Position numbers and translations under genes: made by a program | The notes under the pieces: model-generated | The model's database searches: none | Told to the model about the DNA's origin: nothing | What the model saw: only the letters and a program-made list of their open reading frames with translations | Assembly: GCF_002261215.1 (NCBI RefSeq) | Contig: NZ_NEVS01000004.1 | Location: forward strand, 1,302,001 to 1,366,000 | Length of the DNA stretch: 64,000 nucleotides | Direction: 5' to 3' | Source: Bordetella genomosp. 11 | Lineage (GTDB): Bacteria; Pseudomonadota; Gammaproteobacteria; Burkholderiales; Burkholderiaceae_B | Shown: in pieces, positions 44,478 to 53,437 of the stretch | Position numbering within the stretch: the stretch's first letter is position 1 | Layout of the letters: the number at the start of each line of letters is the position of its first letter

Positions 44478-45259
44478 ACCGCTGGGCTGTATCGGCACGC
44501 GACGTCAGCAAGCGGTATCCGGGCGAGCGCGGAGTGCGCGCGCTGGATTCCATCTCCGTCGATCTGCCGCCAGGCCGATTCGTCAGCATCCTCGGGCCCA
44601 GCGGCTGCGGCAAAAGCACCTTCCTGCGCTGCGTCGCGGGCCTGGAAACCATCAGCGCGGGCGATCTGCGCGTGGAAGACCGGCCCGTGAAAGGCCCGCC
44701 GGATGGCATCGGCATGGTCTTCCAGCGCGATGCCCTGCTGGATTGGCGCAGCATCCGGCGCAACGTGCTGCTGCCCATCGAGTTCGCGCACAAGTCCGTC
44801 GCCGGCTACGCGGGCAAGGCCCGCGAACTTTTGGCATTGACCGGGTTGCAGGACTTCGCCGAGTGCTATCCCAGCGAACTGTCGGGTGGCATGCGCCAGC
44901 GCGCGGCGATCTGCCGGGCCCTGATCGACGATCCGCGCCTGTTGCTCATGGACGAGCCCTTCGGCGCGCTGGATGCATTGACGCGCGACCAGATGAACGT
45001 CGAGTTGCAGCGCATCTGGATGGAGACCCGCAATACGGTGCTGTTCGTGACCCACGGCATCGCCGAAGCGGTCTTCCTGGGCGATACGGTCATCGTGTTC
45101 TCGCCGCGCCCCGGCCGCATCGTGGAGACGCTGGAGATCGACCTGCCGCGGCCCCGGCCCCTGGCCGTGCGCGAGTCCGCGGAGTTCGGCGCCTATGTCC
45201 GCCACATCCGCGGCCTGTTCCAGGACATGGGCCTGATCGATGAGGGGCAGCGCGCATGA
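44474..45259 (+). CDS. ABC transporter ATPase, SsuB/TauB-type
   Basis: The 261-residue ATPase has Walker A GPSGCGKSTFLR, Q-loop VFQRDALLDWRSIRRNVLLP, signature LSGGMRQRAAICRAL, Walker B LLLMDEPFGALDAL and the switch His in FVTHGIAEAVFLGD. It overlaps both the binding-protein gene and the permease gene by 4 bp (ATGA each), which marks a tightly coupled operon. Confidence 0.95.
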   Translation: MNRWAVSARDVSKRYPGERGVRALDSISVDLPPGRFVSILGPSGCGKSTFLRCVAGLETISAGDLRVEDRPVKGPPDGIGMVFQRDALLDWRSIRRNVLLPIEFAHKSVAGYAGKARELLALTGLQDFAECYPSELSGGMRQRAAICRALIDDPRLLLMDEPFGALDALTRDQMNVELQRIWMETRNTVLFVTHGIAEAVFLGDTVIVFSPRPGRIVETLEIDLPRPRPLAVRESAEFGAYVRHIRGLFQDMGLIDEGQRA

Positions 45260-46029
45260 GACCGTCATCCCGCACACTGTTGCACGGGGCCGCCGGCGCC
45301 GGCTCGCTGGTCGCTTTCCTGGCGCTCTGGGAAGTGGCGGCGCGCCTGCTGCACATCAAGCCGATCATGCTTCCGCTGCCCTCGCAGATCGGCGTGGAGC
45401 TGGCTCACGACGCGGGCTGGTATGCCGGGCAGGCCGCCTATACGCTGATGACCACGCTGGCCGGTTTCGCGCTCTCGGTGCTGGGCGGCGTGGCCGTCGC
45501 GGTGATGCTGGTGGGCTCGCGATGGTTCGAAAGCGTGCTGCAGCCGCTGATCGTGGCATTGAACAGCGTACCCAAGGTGGCGGTCGCGCCGCTTTTCGTC
45601 ATCTGGCTGGGCACGGGCGCCGAGCCGAAGATCGCCATCGCCTTCCTGATCGCCGTTTTCGCGGTCATCGTGGACACCGTGCACGGACTTCGCTCGGTGC
45701 CGCGCGACATCCTGGACCTGGGCCGCGTACTGAAGGGATCGCCGCGCGACTTCTTTTTCAAGGTCCGGCTGCCTTGCGCGCTGCCTTCCATCCTGGCGGG
45801 CATGAAGGTCGCGATCTCGCTGGCGCTGGTCGGCGCCATCGTCGGCGAGTTCGTTTCCTCGCAAAGCGGCCTGGGCTACGTGATCATGACGGCGCAGGGC
45901 ACTTTCGATACCGTGCGGGTTTTCGCCGCGCTGTTCGTGCTGGCCTTCATCGGCCTGGCGCTGTTCGGCGCATTGGCCTGGGCCGAGCGCAAGGCGACAC
46001 CGTGGCGGCGCCACGGCGAGGACCGCTGA
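45256..46029 (+). CDS. ABC transporter permease, SsuC/TauC-type
   Basis: The 257-residue permease has six predicted helices and the EAA-like loop in RVLKGSPRDFFFKVRLPCALPSILAGMKV, where the ATPase docks. It completes the binding-protein/ATPase/permease set. The next gene, the TRAP small permease, starts 35 bp later, so the ABC and TRAP genes are probably on one transcript. Confidence 0.94.
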   Translation: MRPSSRTLLHGAAGAGSLVAFLALWEVAARLLHIKPIMLPLPSQIGVELAHDAGWYAGQAAYTLMTTLAGFALSVLGGVAVAVMLVGSRWFESVLQPLIVALNSVPKVAVAPLFVIWLGTGAEPKIAIAFLIAVFAVIVDTVHGLRSVPRDILDLGRVLKGSPRDFFFKVRLPCALPSILAGMKVAISLALVGAIVGEFVSSQSGLGYVIMTAQGTFDTVRVFAALFVLAFIGLALFGALAWAERKATPWRRHGEDR

Positions 46030-46064
46030 ACGCAGCGCGACAGAACACACACAAGGGGAACGCA

Positions 46065-46821
46065 ATGACGGGGTTGATGGCCTTATCGCGTCTGATCGAC
46101 GCGATAAACCTGCGCGTGGGCCGCGCGGTGACGTGGGTGACCTTGCTGGTGGTGTTGGTCAGCGCCGGCAACGCGGTGGTGCGCAAGGTCCTGCATACCA
46201 GTTCGAACGCGTGGCTGGAGCTGCAGTGGTATATGTTCGGGGCGATGTTCCTGTTGTCCGCGGGCTATACGCTGCTGAAGAACGAGCACGTGCGGGTGGA
46301 CATCCTGTCCTCGCGCCTGTCGCGGCGCAAGCAGATCTGGATCGAGGTGTTCGGCGTGCTGTTTTTCCTGCTGCCGGCCTGCGTGCTGATCCTGGTGCTG
46401 TCTGAAGAACGAGCACGTGCGGGTGGACATCCTGTCCTCGCGCCTGTCGCGGCGCAAGCAGATCTGGATCGAGGTGTTCGGCGTGCTGTTTTTCCTGCTG
46501 CCGGCCTGCGTGCTGATCCTGGTGCTGTCCTGGCCGGTGTTCACCGAGTCGTGGCTGACCGGCGAGCAGTCCTCGAACTCGGGCGGGCTGGTGCGCTGGC
46601 CGGTCAAGCTGCTGATTCCGGTGGGCTTTGCGCTGCTGGTGCTGGCGGGGGTCGCGCATTTGATCAAGTGCGTGGCTTTCCTGCTGGGCCGCGGCGAGGA
46701 CCCGCTGCGCCGCGAGGGCGCGCGCTCGGCCGAGGAAGAACTGGCCGAGGAAATCGCCCGCGAGGCGCAGGCCCGCGAGGCGGCGGCGCTGGCCGCGGCC
46801 GCGCGCGACGGGGGGCGCTGA
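46065..46821 (+). pseudogene. TRAP small permease (DctQ-like), frameshifted by a 127-bp tandem duplication
   Basis: The reading frame starts well (ATG 46065, AAGGGGAA upstream) and encodes typical DctQ helices (AVTWVTLLVVLVSAGNAVV, WLELQWYMFGAMFLLSAGYTLLKNEHVRVDIL). At 46402 a 127-bp segment is repeated in tandem. Because 127 is not a multiple of three, the frame shifts and runs on to a stop at about 46964 inside the next gene. Without one copy the gene would be 630 bp and encode 209 residues ending exactly at 46821, 1 bp before dctM. The second copy keeps the correct frame for the C-terminal part (PVFTESWLTGEQSSNSGG). It is inactive as written. Confidence 0.85.
46275..46529 (+). repeat. Perfect 127-bp tandem duplication inside dctQ
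   Basis: Bases 46275-46402 are identical to 46402-46529 (period 127), from CTGAAGAACGAGCACG through CTGGTGCTGTC. The junction creates CTGTCTGAAGAACG in place of the native CTGTCCTGGCCGG. Complete identity means that the event is recent or is an assembly artefact. Confidence 0.92.
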
Positions 46822-46822
46822 G

Positions 46823-48490
46823 ATGGACTTTTTCATCGCCAACCTGGCGCCCATCATGTTCGCCACCCTGGTGGTATTCCTGCTGCTGGGCTTTCCGGTG
46901 GCCTTCGCGTTGGCGGCCAACGGCATCCTGTTCGGGTTGGTCGGCATCGAGGCGGGCCTGCTGACGCCGGCGCTGTTCCAGGCGCTGCCGCAGCGGGTGT
47001 TCGGCATTATCTCCAACGACACGCTGCTGGCGGTGCCGTTCTTTACGCTGATGGGGCTGGTGCTGGAGCGATCCGGCATGGCCGAGGACCTGCTGGAGAC
47101 CATCGGGCAGCTGTTCGGCACGGTACGCGGCGGCCTGGCCTTCGCGGTGGTGTTCGTCGGCGCGATGCTGGCGGCCACGACGGGCGTGGTGTCGGCGTCG
47201 GTGATCTCCATGGGGCTGATTTCGCTGCCCATCATGCTGCGCTACGGCTACGACCGGCGCCTGGCCAGCGGGGTGATCGCCGCCTCGGGCACGCTGTCGC
47301 AGATCATTCCGCCGTCGCTGGTGCTGATCATCCTGGCCGACCAGCTGGGCCGCTCGATCGGCGACATGTATCGCGCGGCGATGGTGCCGGGTTTCGTGCT
47401 GGCCGGGCTGTATGTCGTGTACGTGGCCATCATGTGCGTGATCAAGCCGGCCTCGGCGCCGGCGCTGCCCGAGGAGGCGCGGCGGTTTCGCGAATCCAAC
47501 GGCACGCGCGGGGGCCGTTCGCTGCTGGTACTGATGGCGATTTCCGTGACGGTGGCCTGGGCGCTGGGCCAATGGATGGAGAACGACACGGCGCCGGCCG
47601 ACGAGCGCATCGTGCTCAGCCTGCTGCTGTGGGGGCTGACGGCCTTCGTGATCGCCATCGTGAACAAGGTGCTGCGCCTGGGGCTGCTGTCGGCGCTGGC
47701 CGAGCGGGTGACCTTCGTGATGATCCCGCCGCTGTTCCTGATCTTCCTGGTGCTGGGCACGATCTTCATCGGCGTGGCCACGCCCACCGAGGGCGGGGCG
47801 ATGGGCGCGGTCGGCGCCATCGCCATGGCGCTGGCGCGCCGGCGCCTGACGCTGGACCTGCTCAAGCAGGCGATGGACACCACCACCAAGCTGTCGTGCT
47901 TCGTGGTGTTCATCCTGGTGGGTTCGACGGTGTTCGGCCTGACCTTCCGGGGCGTGAACGGCGACCTATGGGTCGAGCACCTGCTGACCGGGCTGCCGGG
48001 CGGGCAGTGGGGGTTCCTGATCGTGGTCAGCGTGCTGACCTTCGTGCTGGCGTTCTTCCTGGACTTCTTCGAGCTGGCCTTCATCATCGTGCCGCTGCTC
48101 GGGCCGGTGGCCGAGAAGATGGGCATCGACCTGATCTGGTTCGGGGTGATCCTGGCGGTGAACATGCAGACCTCGTTCATGCATCCGCCGTTCGGCTTCG
48201 CGCTGTTCTACCTGCGGTCGGTCGCGCCCAAGGATCCCTACCGGGACAAGGTCACCGGGCGCACCATCGCGCCGGTGACTACCGGGCAGATCTACCGGGG
48301 TTCAATCCCCTTTATTGTGATCCAGCTTGTCATGGTTGCCGCCGTGATGCTGTTCCCCGCGCTGGTCATGCATTACAAGGCGGACGTATCCAAGGTGGAC
48401 GCCAGTTCCGTCCGGATAGAGGTCCAGGGAGGCTACGGCGACAGCCCCTATGGCGGGGACGGAGACAATGGCGCGGGGGTATTCAAGTAG
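46823..48490 (+). CDS. TRAP transporter large permease (DctM-like, long form)
   Basis: The 555-residue membrane protein is the long DctM form seen in mannitol/chloroaromatic or 2-oxoacid TRAP systems. Signatures include VGAMLAATTGVVSASVISMGL, ASGTLSQIIPPSLVLIILAD, GVATPTEGGAMGAVGA and FFELAFIIVPLLGPVAEKMGIDLIW. An extra cytoplasmic segment (about residues 210-235, EEARRFRESNGTRGGRS) and a C-terminal extension ending GDGDNGAGVFK distinguish it from short forms. It begins 1 bp after the disrupted small-permease gene. Its probable binding protein is encoded at 37740. Confidence 0.93.
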   Translation: MDFFIANLAPIMFATLVVFLLLGFPVAFALAANGILFGLVGIEAGLLTPALFQALPQRVFGIISNDTLLAVPFFTLMGLVLERSGMAEDLLETIGQLFGTVRGGLAFAVVFVGAMLAATTGVVSASVISMGLISLPIMLRYGYDRRLASGVIAASGTLSQIIPPSLVLIILADQLGRSIGDMYRAAMVPGFVLAGLYVVYVAIMCVIKPASAPALPEEARRFRESNGTRGGRSLLVLMAISVTVAWALGQWMENDTAPADERIVLSLLLWGLTAFVIAIVNKVLRLGLLSALAERVTFVMIPPLFLIFLVLGTIFIGVATPTEGGAMGAVGAIAMALARRRLTLDLLKQAMDTTTKLSCFVVFILVGSTVFGLTFRGVNGDLWVEHLLTGLPGGQWGFLIVVSVLTFVLAFFLDFFELAFIIVPLLGPVAEKMGIDLIWFGVILAVNMQTSFMHPPFGFALFYLRSVAPKDPYRDKVTGRTIAPVTTGQIYRGSIPFIVIQLVMVAAVMLFPALVMHYKADVSKVDASSVRIEVQGGYGDSPYGGDGDNGAGVFK

Positions 48491-48513
48491 GGCGGCCGTC
48501 GGCGGGGCGGCCC

Positions 48514-48532
48514 CCCGCCGGGCTTCGGCGGG
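48514..48532 (+). terminator. Candidate terminator after the TRAP large permease
   Basis: CCCGCCG-GGCTT-CGGCGGG forms a perfect 7-bp stem and 5-nt loop 24 bp beyond the permease stop codon. It separates the long hydroxylase-transport operon from the molybdoenzyme operon. Confidence 0.45.
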
Positions 48533-48558
48533 CGGTCGAATGCCCGCCGCCTCGGCCG

Positions 48559-48615
48559 TTTAATATAACCATATCGGATTTGCTTATAACTAGAATACGA
48601 AATAGCGATTTTTCT
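48559..48615 (+). promoter_or_regulatory. AT-rich promoter region of the soe-like operon
   Basis: This stretch (TTTAATATAACC, TTGCTTATAACTAGAATACG, AAATAGCGATTTTT) is the most AT-rich in its neighbourhood and lies about 80-140 bp before the soeA-like start. -10-like TATAAC (48585-48590) and TAGAAT (48591-48596) are present, but no well-spaced -35 is clear. Confidence 0.45.
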
Positions 48616-48697
48616 CCGGTCGTGGTCCTCCGTATGATCGCTCCCCAAATGGCCGGCATCTGCGTGCCGGTCCAGCCATTGCATAAGGAGGCGCGGC

Positions 48698-51637
48698 ATG
48701 GAGCACGGGCACCGCACGCAGCGCGAGAATCTCGAAGTCAAGACGACCACCTGTTACATGTGCGCCTGCCGCTGCGGCATCCGCGTCCACCTGCGGGACG
48801 GTGAAGTCCGCTATATCGACGGCAATCCTGAGCATCCCCTGAACCAGGGGGTGATCTGCGCCAAGGGCTCGTCCGGCATCATGAAGCAGTACTCGCCGGC
48901 CCGGCTGACGCAGCCCTTGCGGCGCAAGCCGGGTGCTGAACGCGGCACGGCGGAATTCGAGCCGATTTCGTGGGAGGAGGCCCTGTCGCTGCTGGAAACC
49001 CGGCTGGCTCATCTGCGCGCCACGGACCCCCGGCGCTTCGCGCTGTTTACCGGCCGCGACCAGATGCAGGCGCTGACCGGGCTGTTCGCCAAGCAATTCG
49101 GCACGCCCAACTACGCGGCGCATGGCGGCTTCTGCTCGGCCAATATGGCCGCGGGCATGATCTATACGATAGGCGGCTCGTTCTGGGAATTCGGCGGCCC
49201 CGACCTGGACCGCGCCCGGCTGTTCCTGATGATAGGCACGGCCGAGGACCACCATTCCAACCCGCTGAAGATCGCGATATCCAAGTTCAAGCGCGCCGGC
49301 GGCCGCTTCATCGCGATCAACCCGGTGCGCACCGGCTACGCGGCGGTCGCCGACGAATGGATTCCCATCCGTCCCGGTACCGACGGCGCGTTATTCATGG
49401 CGCTGATCCACGAACTGATCGCCCAGGACGCCTACGATCACGAATTCGTTTCCCGTTACACCAACGCCGGCGAGCTGATCGACCTGCGCGAGGACAGCGA
49501 GACCTCGGGCCTGTTCGTCCAGGATGCGGCCAGCCCGGAGGTCAACGCGCTGTTCCCGCAGAACCGCATGTGGTGGGACAAGCACAGCAACCGCCCGGTC
49601 GTGAATCATGCCGCCGGCGCCGAGCCGGCGCTGGACGGGCAGTATGTACTGGACGATGGTACGCCGGTGGCGCCGTCCTTCACCCGGCTGCGCGAGCGCG
49701 CCGCATCCTGTACGCCGGAATGGGCCGCGGAAATCACCGGTATCCCCGCGGAGACCATCCGCCGCCTGGCCGGCGAGTTGATCCAGGTCTCGCGCGAGCA
49801 GAAGATCCAGTTGCCCATACGCTGGACCGACGCCTGGGGCGTCACGCATGAATCCGTGCGGGGCGCGCCCATCGCTTTCCACGCCATGCGGGGCCTGGCG
49901 GCGCATTCCAACGGCTTCCAGAGCATCCGCGCGATGTCCATCCTGATGACGCTGCTGGGTACCATCGACACCCCGGGCGGCTTCCGGCATAAGGCGCCGT
50001 ACCCGCGCGCCGTGCCGCCGTCCGCCAAGCCGCCCAACAAGGCCAGCGACGTGCAGCCGAATACGCCGTTGCCCAACGGGCCGCTGGGCTGGCCCGCGGC
50101 GCCGGAAGACCTGTTCATCGACGAGCAGGGCGGGCCGGTGCGGATCGATAAGGCGTTCTCCTGGGAATATCCGCTGGCCGTCCACGGCCTGATGCACAGC
50201 GTCATCACCAATGCATGGCGCGGCGATCCCTATCCCATCGATACCCTGATGATTTTCATGGCCAACATGGCCTGGAATTCATCGATGAACACGGTCGAGA
50301 CGCGCCGGATGCTGACTGACAAGCGCGAGGACGGGGAATACAAGATTCCCTTCCTCGTCGTTTGCGACGCGTTCCAGTCGGAGATGACGGCATTCGCCGA
50401 CCTGATCCTGCCGGACACCACCTATCTGGAACGGCACGACGCCATGTCGATGCTGGACCGGCCTATCTCCGAATTCGACGGCCCGGTGGATTCCGTCCGT
50501 ATTCCCGTGGTCCCGCCGACCGGGGAATGCCGGCCCTTCCAGGAAGTCATCGTCGAACTGGCTAGCCGCCTGAAGCTTCCCGCCTTCACGCGGCCGGACG
50601 GTACGCCCAAGTTCAGCGGCTACAAGGATTTCATCGTCAATTTCCAGACGGCGCCGGATTCCGGCGTGGGGTTCCTGATCGGCTGGCGCGGCAAGGACGG
50701 CGACAAGGCCCTGGTGGGCGAGCCCAATCCCCACCAGTGGGAAAAGTATGCCGAGAACAATTGCTTCTATCACCATGTCCTGCCCGAAGAGATGCAGTAC
50801 ATGCGCAACTGCAACGGCCCCTACCTGAAGTGGTCGGTGGAAACGGGCATGCGCAAGTTCGGCACCCCGATCGTGATGCAGCTGTATTCGGAAGTCATGC
50901 AGAAATTCCGCCTGGCCGCGCAAGGCAAGACGCGCGGACGCCAGCCGCCGGACCATCTGCGCGCACGCGTGGAACGCTATTTCGATCCCGTGCCTTTCTG
51001 GTACGAGCCCATCGAAAGCGGCGTTACCGACTCCCAGGCCTTCCCATTGGCCGCGGTCACCCAGCGCCCGATGGCGATGTATCACTCCTGGGATTCGCAG
51101 AACGCCTGGCTGCGGCAGATCCATGGCGAAAACTACCTGATGGTCAATCCGCGCACCGCCGCGGCACAGGGGATCGAGGACGGCGGCTGGATCTACGTCG
51201 AATCGCCCTGGGGCAAGGTGCGATGCATGGCCCGCTACAGCGAGGCGGTGGAGCCCGGCACGGTGTGGACCTGGAACGCCATCGGCAAGGCCGCCGGCGC
51301 ATGGAACCTGGGGCCTGACGCGAACGAATCGCGCCGCGGCTTCCTGCTGAATCATCTGATCACCGACGAACTGCCCGGCGGCACGGACGGCGTGCCTGGC
51401 CGGGTGTCCAATTCCGATCCCATCACGGGCCAGGCCGGCTGGTACGACCTGCGCGTGCGGATCTATCCGGCCGAAGCCGACGCGGATTTCACGTTGCCGC
51501 AATTCGCGCCCATGAAGCCCTTGCCCGGATCCATGAATATCGTGACCCGGGTGGTGCAGACCTATTTCGCCGGCAAGGGCGAGTTCCTGGCCCGCCTGCG
51601 TGGCGCGGCGCCGAACAAAAGCAAGGAAACGACATGA
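48698..51637 (+). CDS. soeA: Molybdopterin oxidoreductase catalytic subunit, SoeA-like
   Basis: The 979-residue enzyme is a DMSO-reductase-family bis-MGD protein. An N-terminal [4Fe-4S] site is formed by Cys19-x2-Cys22-x3-Cys26-x27-Cys54. It has no twin-arginine signal, so it is cytoplasmic. Length and partners (a [4Fe-4S] protein and a DmsC-type anchor) match the SoeABC sulfite:quinone oxidoreductases rather than exported Psr/Phs/Ttr enzymes. AAGGAGG precedes ATG 48698, and the stop overlaps soeB by 4 bp. Sulfite as donor is by family comparison only; other S-oxo or sulfur substrates are possible. Confidence 0.75.
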   Translation: MEHGHRTQRENLEVKTTTCYMCACRCGIRVHLRDGEVRYIDGNPEHPLNQGVICAKGSSGIMKQYSPARLTQPLRRKPGAERGTAEFEPISWEEALSLLETRLAHLRATDPRRFALFTGRDQMQALTGLFAKQFGTPNYAAHGGFCSANMAAGMIYTIGGSFWEFGGPDLDRARLFLMIGTAEDHHSNPLKIAISKFKRAGGRFIAINPVRTGYAAVADEWIPIRPGTDGALFMALIHELIAQDAYDHEFVSRYTNAGELIDLREDSETSGLFVQDAASPEVNALFPQNRMWWDKHSNRPVVNHAAGAEPALDGQYVLDDGTPVAPSFTRLRERAASCTPEWAAEITGIPAETIRRLAGELIQVSREQKIQLPIRWTDAWGVTHESVRGAPIAFHAMRGLAAHSNGFQSIRAMSILMTLLGTIDTPGGFRHKAPYPRAVPPSAKPPNKASDVQPNTPLPNGPLGWPAAPEDLFIDEQGGPVRIDKAFSWEYPLAVHGLMHSVITNAWRGDPYPIDTLMIFMANMAWNSSMNTVETRRMLTDKREDGEYKIPFLVVCDAFQSEMTAFADLILPDTTYLERHDAMSMLDRPISEFDGPVDSVRIPVVPPTGECRPFQEVIVELASRLKLPAFTRPDGTPKFSGYKDFIVNFQTAPDSGVGFLIGWRGKDGDKALVGEPNPHQWEKYAENNCFYHHVLPEEMQYMRNCNGPYLKWSVETGMRKFGTPIVMQLYSEVMQKFRLAAQGKTRGRQPPDHLRARVERYFDPVPFWYEPIESGVTDSQAFPLAAVTQRPMAMYHSWDSQNAWLRQIHGENYLMVNPRTAAAQGIEDGGWIYVESPWGKVRCMARYSEAVEPGTVWTWNAIGKAAGAWNLGPDANESRRGFLLNHLITDELPGGTDGVPGRVSNSDPITGQAGWYDLRVRIYPAEADADFTLPQFAPMKPLPGSMNIVTRVVQTYFAGKGEFLARLRGAAPNKSKETT

Positions 51638-52377
51638 CCCAGATGGCACTGGTGATCGATCTGAACGTCTGCGTGGGCTGCCACGCCTGCGTGACCAGCT
51701 GCAAGGAATGGAATACATCGGGCGAGGCCGGGAGCCTGGCCGATGAACGCGCCTACGATGCGGATCCGAGCGGCAACTTCTTCAACCGCGTCCAGACCTA
51801 CGAGGCCGGCGAGTTCCCGCTGACCGACACGATCCATTTCCCCAAGTCCTGCCTGCACTGCGAGGATCCGCCGTGCGTGCCGGTCTGTCCGACCGGCGCC
51901 AGCTACAAGCGCGAATCCGATGGCCTGGTGCTGGTCGACTACGACAAATGCATAGGCTGCAATTACTGCGCATGGGCCTGTCCCTACGGCGCGCGCGAAC
52001 TCGATCCGCAGCGCAAGGAAATGACCAAGTGCACCCTGTGTTCCGATCGCATCGACAATCAGGCCCTGCCGGAACGCGACCGCAAACCGGCCTGCGTGCT
52101 GGCCTGTCCGACCTCGGCGCGCCTGTTCGGCGATATCCACGATCCGGACTCGGAAGTGTCGCAAGCCATCCGCGAACGCGGCGGGTATCAGCTGATGCCG
52201 GAATGGGACACGAAGCCGGCGAACCATTATTTGCCGCGACGCAAGACCGAAGCGCAGGGCTGCGGGTCTTCGTCCTGCGGCTGCGGATCGGCCGCCGCGT
52301 CCGCGCCCGGCGGCAATATCGAGACACAGCTGGAGCGCGGGCAACTGGACCTGGCGGCCGCCGCTTCGCCGCGTTGA
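51634..52377 (+). CDS. soeB: [4Fe-4S] electron-transfer subunit, SoeB-like
   Basis: The 247-residue protein carries four Cys motifs of the DmsB/PsrB type: CVGCHACVTSC, CLHCEDPPCVPVC, CIGCNYCAWAC and CTLC with a later CVLAC. It links the catalytic subunit to the membrane anchor. The C-terminus has an unusual Cys/Gly/Ser cluster (GCGSSSCGCGS, residues about 210-220) that could bind another metal or be disordered. It overlaps soeA by 4 bp and is 113 bp before soeC. Confidence 0.78.
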   Translation: MTQMALVIDLNVCVGCHACVTSCKEWNTSGEAGSLADERAYDADPSGNFFNRVQTYEAGEFPLTDTIHFPKSCLHCEDPPCVPVCPTGASYKRESDGLVLVDYDKCIGCNYCAWACPYGARELDPQRKEMTKCTLCSDRIDNQALPERDRKPACVLACPTSARLFGDIHDPDSEVSQAIRERGGYQLMPEWDTKPANHYLPRRKTEAQGCGSSSCGCGSAAASAPGGNIETQLERGQLDLAAAASPR

Positions 52378-52490
52378 CCGGCCTGCCCCGCGGGCCGTGG
52401 CGCCGATGCGGCGCCTACCTTTCGTTCGATGATGATTTGCTGACGGGCGCCCGTGCCAAGGCGCGGCGTCCATAAAGACAAGGAGTATCC

Positions 52491-53432
52491 ATGCGGCCAC
52501 CATTTTCGGTCGTGTTTTTGACCACGCTTTGCGGCGCTGCCCAGGGCTTGCTGATCGCCCTCGTGGCGATGCAGCTCGCCGCTTCCCAGGGCGGCCTGGC
52601 AATGCCGCCACCGGCGTTTTTCGTCGCCGGGGCCGGCGTGTCCCTGGTGCTGGGCGCGCTGGGCCTGTTGGCATCCTTCTTCCACCTGGGGCATCCGGAA
52701 CGCGCGTGGCGCGCCGTCAGCATGTGGCGCACGTCGTGGCTGTCGCGCGAGTGCCTGGCCGTGCCTTTCTTCCTGCTGGTGACCTTCCTGTACGGCCTGG
52801 CCCATCTCATGGCGCCGCGTTATTCACTGGCCATCGGCATTGTGGGCGTATGCGCGGCGGCCGTGCTGTTCCTGTGTACCGCCATGATCTATGCCTGCCT
52901 GCGTTTCCTGCAGGAATGGGCCAGCCCCTTCACCCTGGTGAACTTCGTGCTGCTGGGATGCGCGTCCGGCTTCACGCTGGCCGCGCTGCTCGCCGCGGTA
53001 ACCTATCCGCCCTTGGTCACGGTGCTGGGGCCCTGTGCCTGCATCCTGATCGCCGCTGGCTGCATGTCGCGCATGGCATCGCTGGCGCGCAACGCGCGTC
53101 TCTATCCCAAATCGACACTGCAAAGCGCCACCGGCATCCGCTCTGACAAACTGGTGCAGAAGTCGCAGGGGTTCACCTCCAGCTCCTTCAATATGCGCGA
53201 GTTTTTCCACGGAAAGAGCCCGGCCATGCTGGCCACGGTGAAGACGGGGTTCGTACTGGGGGCCTTCGTCGTGCCCTTTATCCTGGTCATGTTCGCGTCG
53301 TCCCTGGCTACGCCCGTGGCCATCCTGCTGGCCGCTTTCGTGATCCAGTACCTGGGCCTGCTGGCCGAGCGCTGGTTCTTCTTTGCCGAGGCCCGGCATC
53401 CTCAGAACCTGTATTACCAGCGGGCGGCTTAA
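52491..53432 (+). CDS. soeC: DmsC-type membrane anchor, SoeC-like
   Basis: The 313-residue protein has eight predicted helices and DmsC-family features, such as LASFFHLGHPERAWRAVSMWRTSWLSREC near the second helix and RWFFFAEARHPQNLYYQ at the end. It anchors the Fe-S/Mo subunits and exchanges electrons with quinone. GGAG lies before ATG 52491. It is the last gene of the soe-like operon and is followed by a degenerate repeat region. Confidence 0.78.
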   Translation: MRPPFSVVFLTTLCGAAQGLLIALVAMQLAASQGGLAMPPPAFFVAGAGVSLVLGALGLLASFFHLGHPERAWRAVSMWRTSWLSRECLAVPFFLLVTFLYGLAHLMAPRYSLAIGIVGVCAAAVLFLCTAMIYACLRFLQEWASPFTLVNFVLLGCASGFTLAALLAAVTYPPLVTVLGPCACILIAAGCMSRMASLARNARLYPKSTLQSATGIRSDKLVQKSQGFTSSSFNMREFFHGKSPAMLATVKTGFVLGAFVVPFILVMFASSLATPVAILLAAFVIQYLGLLAERWFFFAEARHPQNLYYQRAA

Positions 53433-53437
53433 AAGGG

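Noticed and set aside
48559..48697. Riboswitch or leader peptide before soeA
   Set aside because: The stretch is AT-rich but I could not build a conserved aptamer fold or a convincing leader frame.
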